Assembly (NCBI RefSeq): GCF_030252185.1
Contig: NZ_CP126970.1
Span: 2,604,001 to 2,668,000 of the forward strand
Length of the DNA: 64,000 bases
Reading direction: 5' to 3'
Source: Corynebacterium suedekumii
GTDB lineage: Bacteria; Actinomycetota; Actinomycetes; Mycobacteriales; Mycobacteriaceae
Position 1 is the stretch's first letter. Each line of letters opens with the position of its first letter. The position numbers were made by a program, and so were the translations under genes. Shown here piece after piece: positions 58,200 to 64,000 of this stretch. The notes under the pieces are model-generated. The model worked only from the letters and a program-made list of their open reading frames with translations, was not told the DNA's origin and made no database searches.

Positions 58200-59309
58200 C
58201 TAGTTCGCCGGGACGAGGGTGTGCACCCAGCCGTGGGTGTCCTCGTACTCGCCGCGCTGGATGTGGGTGAGGCGTTCGCGCATGGCCATGGTGATCTCGC
58301 CGGGCTGGTTGCCGTTGATCTCGAACTCGCCGTGGTTGGACAGGACGCGGCCGACGGGGGTGATCACGGCGGCGGTGCCGCAGGCCATGGCCTCGGTCAT
58401 GGCGCCGGACGCGACGTCGTCGTGCCAGTCGACCTTGGAGATGCGCTTCTCGGCGGTCTCGTGCCCGAGGTCGCGGGCGACCTGCAGCAGGGAGTCGCGG
58501 GTGATGCCGGGTAGCAGGGAGCCGGACAGTTCCGGGGTGACCACGGTGGCGTTGTCGCCGGAGCCGTAGACGAAGAAGAGGTTCATGCCGCCCATCTCCT
58601 CGATGTAGGTGTGCTCGATGGCGTCCAGCCACACGACCTGGTCACAGCCCTTCTCCTCGGCCTGGGCCTGGGCGAGCAGGGAGGCGGCGTAGTTGCCGGC
58701 GAACTTGGCGGCACCGGTACCGCCCGGGGCGGCGCGGGTGTAGTCCTCGGACAGCCACACGGACACGGGCTTGACGCCGCCGGTGAAGTAGGCGCCGACG
58801 GGCGAGGCGATGACGATGAAGGTGTAGGCGTTCGCCGGGCTGACGCCCAGGGAGACCTCGGTGGAGATCATGAAGGGCCGGATGTACAGGCTGGCCTCGC
58901 CGCCGGCAGCGGGCACCCACTGCTGGTCGATGTCCACGAGCAGGCGGATCGCCTCGAGGAAGTCCTCGGTGGGCAGCGGCGGCATGGCCATGCGCTCGGC
59001 GGAACGCTGCATGCGGGCGGCGTTCTCCTCGGGGCGGAACGTGGCGATGGAGCCGTCGGGCTGCCGGTAGGCCTTGATACCCTCGAAGATCGCCTGCCCG
59101 TAATGGAACACGGTGGTCGCCGGGTCCATGGGGATCGCCTCATAGGGTCGCACCTGCGCGTCGTGCCAGCCGTCCTGCTCGGACCACTGAATGGTGACCA
59201 TGTGGTCGGTGAATTTCTTGCCGAACTTCGGGTTGGCCAGAATCTCCTCGAGCGCCTCGGGGGAGGTCGGCGTGCTGGTGCGGTTCACGGTGAAGTTGAG
59301 AGACGACAT
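58200..59309 (-). CDS. ilvE: Branched-chain amino acid aminotransferase
   Basis: 369 aa fold-type IV PLP enzyme. YGQAIFEGIKAYRQPDG lies near residue 85, the PLP lysine is in GTGAAKFAGNYAASLL near 197, and the EEMGGMNLFFVY and CGTAAVITPVG motifs follow. It transfers amino groups to the keto acids of Leu, Ile and Val. ATG at 59309; a -10-like TAGCGT (59322-59317) lies 7 nt upstream, suggesting a leaderless transcript. Confidence 0.94.
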   Translation of the reverse strand: MSSLNFTVNRTSTPTSPEALEEILANPKFGKKFTDHMVTIQWSEQDGWHDAQVRPYEAIPMDPATTVFHYGQAIFEGIKAYRQPDGSIATFRPEENAARMQRSAERMAMPPLPTEDFLEAIRLLVDIDQQWVPAAGGEASLYIRPFMISTEVSLGVSPANAYTFIVIASPVGAYFTGGVKPVSVWLSEDYTRAAPGGTGAAKFAGNYAASLLAQAQAEEKGCDQVVWLDAIEHTYIEEMGGMNLFFVYGSGDNATVVTPELSGSLLPGITRDSLLQVARDLGHETAEKRISKVDWHDDVASGAMTEAMACGTAAVITPVGRVLSNHGEFEINGNQPGEITMAMRERLTHIQRGEYEDTHGWVHTLVPAN

Positions 59310-59346
59310 GGCGATAACGCTACACCCGCCCCGCCGGACCCACATC

Positions 59347-59352
59347 TATAAG
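59347..59352 (+). promoter_or_regulatory. Candidate -10 element of pepA
   Basis: TATAAG, 39 bp before the pepA ATG. No clear -35. Confidence 0.45.
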
Positions 59353-59391
59353 CTGGACGAATCGCACGCCCCATCAAGGAGGAACTCATCC

Positions 59392-60903
59392 ATGGCAAAA
59401 ACCTCGTTCGCCCTTCCGGCCCGCTGCACCACCCCGCAGCTCAAACTGTCGAAGAAGGCCCCGAAGTCCACCGACGTCTACCTCGTCCCACTGCTGGCCG
59501 GCGAGGACGGACCGGAGCTTCCCGCCTCCGAGCTGCTTGACGACGCCGCCCTGCGCCACGTCCTCTCCTCCCTCACGGCCGTCGGGGCCACCGGCCGCGC
59601 CTGCGAGGTCACCCGCGTCGCCGCCCCCGAGGATCTGGGTGTCGCCCAGGTCATCGCCGTCGGCCTCGGCGACCCGGAGGAGTTGACCGACGAGACCCTG
59701 CGTCAGGCCGCCGGCACCGCCGCCCGCGCACTGACCGGCGTGAAGACCGCCGCCACCACCCTCGGTGTCTTCGGCCTGGCCGCCGCCGTCGAGGGCATCG
59801 CCCTGGGTGCCTACCGCTACCGCGGGCTGCGCAGCGACGAGGAGAAGAAGTCCGCCGCCCCCGTGGCCACCGTCGTCTTCGTCGGCGACACCAAGTCCGG
59901 CAAGGCCGAGTTCGAGACCGCCCGCACCTCCGCCGAGGCCGTCATCTTCGCCCGCGACCTGGTCAACACCCCCTCCTCCCACCTCTACCCCGAGTCCTAT
60001 GCTGCGATCCTCACCGCCGAGGCCGAGGAGGCCGGCCTCGAGGTCGAGGTGCTCGACGAGAAGGCCCTGAAGAAGCAGGGCTTCGGCGGCATCCTCGCCG
60101 TCGGCCAGGGCTCCTCCCGCGGCCCCCGCCTGGTCCGCCTGACCTGGAACCCGGGTAAGGCGAAGAAGTCCGTCGCCTTCGTGGGCAAGGGCATCACCTT
60201 CGACACCGGCGGCATCTCCCTCAAGCCGGGCGCGAAGATGGAGGACATGATCTCCGACATGGGCGGCTCCGCGGCCGTCGCGGCGACGGTCATCGCGGCC
60301 GCGAAGCTCAAGCTGCCCGTGAAGATCACCGCCACCCTGCCGCTGGCCGAGAACATGCCCTCCGGCACCGCCCAGCGCCCGGGCGACGTGATCACCCACT
60401 ACGGTGGCATCACCTCCGAGATCATCAACACCGACGCCGAGGGTCGCCTCGTCCTGGCCGACGCCATCGCACGTGCCTGCGAAGACAAACCCGACTACCT
60501 CGTCGAGACCGCCACCCTCACCGGCGCGCAGATGGTCGCCCTGGGCACCCGCACCTCCGGTGTCATGGGCTCCGATGAGCTGCGGGACCGCATCGCCGAA
60601 CTCGGCCGCACCGTCGGCGAGCCCGCGTGGGCCATGCCGCTGCTGGAGGAGCAGGAGGAGGAGCTGAAGTCCCCGGTCGCGGACATCCGCAACTCCCACA
60701 ACTCCCGCTTCGGCGGCATGCTCTTCGCCGGGCTCTACCTGTCCAAGTTCGTTCCCGAGGGTCAGGAATGGGCCCACGTGGACATCGCCGGCCCCTCCTT
60801 CAACGGCGGCGGCGTCTCGGGCTACACCAACAAGCGCGCCACCGGTGTGCCCGTCCGCACCTTCCTGGCCCTGCTGGCCGAGGTCGCGGCCGAGGGCAGG
60901 TAG
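59392..60903 (+). CDS. pepA: Leucyl aminopeptidase (M17)
   Basis: 503 aa dimanganese/zinc aminopeptidase. The metal and active-site motifs VGKGITFDTGGISLKPGAKMEDMISDMGG and the M17 signature NTDAEGRLVLADAI are intact. It removes N-terminal residues in peptide turnover. ATG at 59392 behind AAGGAGGAA; the longer open frame upstream overlaps the ilvE promoter. Confidence 0.95.
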   Translation: MAKTSFALPARCTTPQLKLSKKAPKSTDVYLVPLLAGEDGPELPASELLDDAALRHVLSSLTAVGATGRACEVTRVAAPEDLGVAQVIAVGLGDPEELTDETLRQAAGTAARALTGVKTAATTLGVFGLAAAVEGIALGAYRYRGLRSDEEKKSAAPVATVVFVGDTKSGKAEFETARTSAEAVIFARDLVNTPSSHLYPESYAAILTAEAEEAGLEVEVLDEKALKKQGFGGILAVGQGSSRGPRLVRLTWNPGKAKKSVAFVGKGITFDTGGISLKPGAKMEDMISDMGGSAAVAATVIAAAKLKLPVKITATLPLAENMPSGTAQRPGDVITHYGGITSEIINTDAEGRLVLADAIARACEDKPDYLVETATLTGAQMVALGTRTSGVMGSDELRDRIAELGRTVGEPAWAMPLLEEQEEELKSPVADIRNSHNSRFGGMLFAGLYLSKFVPEGQEWAHVDIAGPSFNGGGVSGYTNKRATGVPVRTFLALLAEVAAEGR

Positions 60904-60915
60904 GGCCGGACAGCG

Positions 60916-61308
60916 TCAGTCGGGCAGCTCGCCCCGGTCGAATCTCGCCCGGCGGCGACGCTGCTCTTCTCGTTTGCGAAGCAGACGCTCGCGCTCGATC
61001 CGTTCGCGCATGCGCTGGGGGTACCCGGTCTCCTCGACGTCATAGACCGGACAGTCGAGCAGCTTGGCCACCGCATCAATCCCCTTTGGCCCGCCGATCC
61101 GGCGCCGGGTGAACTCGCCGTGTTCATCCACCAGGACGACCGACATCTCGTTGACCACGGTCTCCGGCTCCACGAACGCCTCGACGAACGCCCGGCCACG
61201 TGACCACTCCCGCAGGTGCTCGGCATCAGCTGCGCGGATGGTCTCACCGGGGGCGCGGGGCGGCCGGAGACTGGACCGGGACTTGTTGCGACCGAATACG
61301 TTGAACAC
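60916..61308 (-). CDS. Conserved hypothetical protein
   Basis: 130 aa, charged. There is a central alpha/beta segment (FVEPETVVNEMSVVLVDEHGEFTRRRIGGPKGIDAVAKLLDCPVYDVEETGYPQRM) and a highly basic C-terminal helix (RERIERERLLRKREEQRRRRARF). No signal peptide or membrane helix. I do not recognise a functional family; the same position next to pepA is occupied by a small hypothetical gene in C. glutamicum. GTG at 61308; a TAGAAT -10 (61322-61317) lies 8 nt upstream. Confidence 0.8.
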   Translation of the reverse strand: MFNVFGRNKSRSSLRPPRAPGETIRAADAEHLREWSRGRAFVEAFVEPETVVNEMSVVLVDEHGEFTRRRIGGPKGIDAVAKLLDCPVYDVEETGYPQRMRERIERERLLRKREEQRRRRARFDRGELPD

Positions 61309-61434
61309 GCCTTACAATTCTAGGGGTAGCCGACCTCGGCACGACACCCTTGGTGACACGGACACCATATTAAGCGGTACGCTGAGGGGCATTAACCGTC
61401 GATGAACACAACGATTTCGAGGAGTCAGAACACC

Positions 61435-63558
61435 ATGGCGTTCTCCGTAGAGATGCCCGAGCTGGGCGAGTCAGTCACCGAAGGCACCATCACCCAGTGG
61501 CTCAAGCAGGTGGGCGACACCGTGGAGGTCGACGAGCCGTTGCTCGAGGTCTCCACCGACAAGGTGGACACCGAGATCCCCTCCCCGAAGGCCGGTGTGC
61601 TCCTGGAGATCAAGGCCGAGGAGGATGACACCGTCGACGTCGGCGCCGTCATCGCCGTCATCGGTGACGAGGGCGAGTCCGCCGACTCCTCCGATGACTC
61701 CGACTCCGATTCGGCTGACGAGTCTGCCGACGAACCGGCCGAGGACGAGCCGAAGAAGGACGTGAAGAAGTCCTCCTCGAAGTCCTCCGGTGGCGAGGCC
61801 ACCGACGTGGAGATGCCGGAGCTCGGCGAGTCCGTCACCGAGGGCACCATCACCCAGTGGCTGAAGTCGGTCGGCGACACCGTCGAGGTCGACGAGCCGC
61901 TGCTAGAGGTCTCCACCGACAAGGTCGACACCGAGATCCCCTCCCCCGTAGCCGGCACCCTGGTCGAGATCCTCGCCGATGAGGACGACACCGTCGACGT
62001 CGGCGCCGTGATCGCCCGCATCGGCGACGAGGACGCCGCCGCCGGTGGCTCCGACGACGCTGATGATTCCGACGATGAGGACGTCCCCTCCGACGAGGCC
62101 ATTGAGGAGGCCGAGTCCAAGGCCGACAACGACACCGTCGACGAGGCGGCCGACTCCGACGAGGACGCCTCCGAGGCTGACTCCGATGACGCTGACGGCG
62201 AGTCCACCGATGTGGAGATGCCGGAGCTCGGCGAGTCCGTCACCGAGGGCACCATCACCCAGTGGCTGAAGTCCGTCGGCGACACCGTCGAAGTCGACGA
62301 GCCGCTGCTCGAGGTCTCCACCGACAAGGTCGACACCGAGATCCCCTCCCCCGTAGCCGGCACCCTGGTCGAGATCCTCGCCGATGAGGACGACACCGTC
62401 GACGTCGGCGCCGTGATCGCCAAGGTCGGCTCCGGTTCCCCGAAGAAGGCCGAGAAGAAGGAGGCTCCCAAGAAGGAGGAGCCGAAGAAGGACGAGGCCA
62501 AGGGCGACGAGGAGAAGTCCAAGGACGACTCCGCCGCACGCAAGGACGCCGAGAAGCTGGCCGAGGACAACGAGAAGGACGAGAAGAAGTCCGAGAAGTC
62601 CGACAAGAAGGTTAACAACGACAACGTCCCGTACGTGACTCCGCTGGTCCGTAAGCTCGCCGACAAGCACGGCGTGGACCTGTCCACGATCGAGGGCACC
62701 GGCGTGGGTGGCCGTATCCGTAAGCAGGATGTCCTGGCCGCCGCCGACGGTGACACCCAGCCGAAGGCCGACGAGACCGCCGCCAAGGGCGAGCGCGCCA
62801 ACTGGTCCACCAAGTCCGTGGATCCGGAGAAGGCCGACCTGATCGGCACGACCCAGAAGGTCAACCGGATCCGCGAGATCACCGCCGCCACCATGGTCAA
62901 GGCGCTGCAGACCACCGCGCAGCTGACCCACGTGCAGGAGGTCGACATGACCCGCGTCGCGGAGCTGCGGAAGTCCGCGAAGGAGACGTTCGTGTCCAAG
63001 CACGGTGCGAACCCGACCTACCTGGTCTTCATCGTCAAGGCCGTGGCCGAGGCCCTGGTCTCCCACCCGAACGTCAACGCGTCCTACAACGCGGAGACCA
63101 AGGAGATGACCTACCACGCGGACGTCAACATCGGCATCGCAGTGGACACCCCGCAGGGTCTGCTCGTTCCGGTGATCAAGAAGGCCCAGGAGAAGTCCCT
63201 GGTCGAGATCGCCGAGGCCATCACCGACCTGGCCGAGCGTGCCCGCAACAAGAAGCTGCGCCCGGACGATCTGGCCGGTGGCACCTTCACGGTGACCAAC
63301 ATCGGTTCCGAGGGTGCCCTGCTCGACACCCCGGTGCTCACGCCGCCGCAGGCCGGCATCCTGGGTACCGCGGCCATTGAGAAGCGCCCGGTCGTCGTCA
63401 CCGATGACGGTGTGGACTCCATCGCGATCCGTCAGATGTGCTACCTGCCGTTCACCTACGATCACCAGGTGATCGACGGTGCTGACGCGGGCCGGTTCAT
63501 CACCACCGTCAAGGACCGCCTGGAGACCGCGGACTTCCAGTCTGACCTGGATATCTAG
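61435..63558 (+). CDS. aceF: Dihydrolipoamide acyltransferase (E2) with three lipoyl domains
   Basis: 707 aa E2 core of the 2-oxo-acid dehydrogenase complex. In corynebacteria this gene serves the mixed pyruvate/2-oxoglutarate complex and is named aceF or sucB. Three lipoyl domains carry the lipoylated Lys in STDKVDTE (K43, K163, K298), joined by long acidic linkers. A subunit-binding domain (about 398-435, VTPLVRKLADKHGVDL) follows, then the catalytic domain ending in YDHQVIDGADAG (His677, Asp681). ATG at 61435 behind GAGGAG; the upstream ATG at 61402 has no site. Confidence 0.95.
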   Translation: MAFSVEMPELGESVTEGTITQWLKQVGDTVEVDEPLLEVSTDKVDTEIPSPKAGVLLEIKAEEDDTVDVGAVIAVIGDEGESADSSDDSDSDSADESADEPAEDEPKKDVKKSSSKSSGGEATDVEMPELGESVTEGTITQWLKSVGDTVEVDEPLLEVSTDKVDTEIPSPVAGTLVEILADEDDTVDVGAVIARIGDEDAAAGGSDDADDSDDEDVPSDEAIEEAESKADNDTVDEAADSDEDASEADSDDADGESTDVEMPELGESVTEGTITQWLKSVGDTVEVDEPLLEVSTDKVDTEIPSPVAGTLVEILADEDDTVDVGAVIAKVGSGSPKKAEKKEAPKKEEPKKDEAKGDEEKSKDDSAARKDAEKLAEDNEKDEKKSEKSDKKVNNDNVPYVTPLVRKLADKHGVDLSTIEGTGVGGRIRKQDVLAAADGDTQPKADETAAKGERANWSTKSVDPEKADLIGTTQKVNRIREITAATMVKALQTTAQLTHVQEVDMTRVAELRKSAKETFVSKHGANPTYLVFIVKAVAEALVSHPNVNASYNAETKEMTYHADVNIGIAVDTPQGLLVPVIKKAQEKSLVEIAEAITDLAERARNKKLRPDDLAGGTFTVTNIGSEGALLDTPVLTPPQAGILGTAAIEKRPVVVTDDGVDSIAIRQMCYLPFTYDHQVIDGADAGRFITTVKDRLETADFQSDLDI

Positions 63559-63572
63559 GCTCCGGAACACCA

Positions 63573-63605
63573 CCGCCATCGACTCCGGTCGGGTGGCGGT
63601 TTTTC
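63573..63605 (+). terminator. Intrinsic terminator of aceF
   Basis: Stem CCGCCATC / GGTGGCGG (one G-U pair), extended by GAC/GTC, followed by TTTTTT minus interruptions at 63600-63605. The best T-tract in the window. Confidence 0.88.
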
Positions 63606-63635
63606 CATCTCCACCACCGGTGTCGGTTGGTTCCA

Positions 63636-63641
63636 TATACT
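63636..63641 (+). promoter_or_regulatory. Candidate -10 element of gcvP
   Basis: TATACT, 43 bp before the gcvP ATG; no good -35. The leader is too short for a glycine riboswitch. Confidence 0.5.
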
Positions 63642-63683
63642 TGTGGGCAGCGTCTTTTCCCTATGACAAGGAGCTCGACCAGC

Positions 63684-64000
63684 ATGACTTTTGATCCGGT
63701 GTCCGATCCCGCCTCCTACCTCGCCCGCCACCTGGGGCCGGATTCGGCCGAGGAGAAGGTGATGCTCGACAAGCTGGGGTACGGCTCCATCGATGAGCTC
63801 ATCGATGCCGCTCTGCCCGCCGACATCCGCGCCTCTGCCACGCCGCAGACGGCGGAGGCGTTGTCGGAGAGGGACGCCCAGGCCAAGCTGCGCTCCTACG
63901 CGGACCAGAACACCGTGCTGCGGTCGTTCTACGGTCAGGGTTTCTCCGACACGATCACCCCGCCGGTCATCCGCCGCGGGGTGGTGGAGGATCCGGGCTG
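63684..64000 (+). CDS. gcvP: Glycine dehydrogenase (decarboxylating), N-terminal part
   Basis: The first 105 residues, cut by the window edge. SYLARHLGPDSAEEKVMLDKLGYGSIDELIDAALP and VLRSFYGQGFSDTITPPVIRR are typical of the N-terminus of the P protein of the glycine cleavage system. ATG at 63684 with AAGGAG spaced 12 nt. It follows aceF with its own promoter; lipoylation genes are expected beyond the edge. Confidence 0.9.
   Translation, partial: MTFDPVSDPASYLARHLGPDSAEEKVMLDKLGYGSIDELIDAALPADIRASATPQTAEALSERDAQAKLRSYADQNTVLRSFYGQGFSDTITPPVIRRGVVEDPG

Noticed and set aside
61903..63636. 577-codon minus-strand open frame opposite aceF
   Set aside because: Antisense shadow; repeated Gly/Val/Asp stretches mirror the lipoyl domains.
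63642..63683. Glycine riboswitch before gcvP
   Set aside because: The leader is only about 40 nt and no aptamer core is visible.

Overview
The window is a high-GC actinobacterial chromosome segment. Gene content and order identify it as a Corynebacterium relative of C. glutamicum: DivIVA/Wag31 growth, a dcw cluster without ftsA, a cytochrome bcc-aa3 supercomplex with di-heme QcrC, LtsA-type AsnB, lipomannan mannosyltransferases, NlpC/P60 hydrolases and an actinobacterial E2 with three lipoyl domains. I see no prophage, insertion sequence, CRISPR array, tRNA or rRNA. Almost everything is syntenic housekeeping DNA, so the novelty lies in intergenic structure and in broken reading frames.

Layout. 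1-7.8 kb: a repeat hairpin, a lipoprotein, asparaginase, dinB with a decayed TfoX-like gene upstream, an EamA exporter, and ileS behind a T-box leader. 7.8-27.7 kb: the division and wall cluster, all on the minus strand (mraZ, rsmH, ftsL-like, ftsI, murE, murF, mraY, murD, ftsW, murG, murC, ftsQ, ftsZ, pgeF, yggS, sepF, yggT, divIVA). mraZ has a phased set of GTGGGG boxes in its promoter. 28-45 kb: DUF3040 and HEPN proteins, GNAT, polyprenyl diphosphate synthase, mannosyltransferases (mptA-like, GT87, pimB'), pknL-like PASTA kinase, class II DAHP synthase, an exoribonuclease, acyltransferases, glucokinase and two NlpC/P60 proteins. 45-52.5 kb: the respiratory operons ctaE-qcrCAB and ctaC-ctaF. 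52.8-64 kb: asnB/ltsA, an IscA/ErpA-type protein, DUF3043, a lone cobT, a hydrolase, ilvE, pepA, aceF/sucB and the start of gcvP.

How the genes work together. The minus-strand cluster makes lipid II and builds the septum. DivIVA and SepF organise it, and LtsA, the NlpC/P60 enzymes and PknL act on the same envelope. IdsA, MptA, the GT87 enzyme, PimB' and PlsC supply prenyl carriers, lipomannan and phospholipid. The qcr/cta operons form the respiratory supercomplex, which needs Fe-S and heme cofactors.

Most unusual observations. (1) A two-copy, same-orientation hairpin element at both ends of the window (about 26-100 and 54890-54962). Both arms are built from a 14-bp phased unit, and copy 2 is preceded by a tandem array of that unit. 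(2) Two perfect TCGTAATTACGA palindromes between pknL and aroG. (3) Five genes broken by an apparent one-base loss, mostly in C/G runs. (4) GTGGGG box arrays on both strands near mraZ. (5) A cobT without cobU or cobS neighbours and with altered signature residues.
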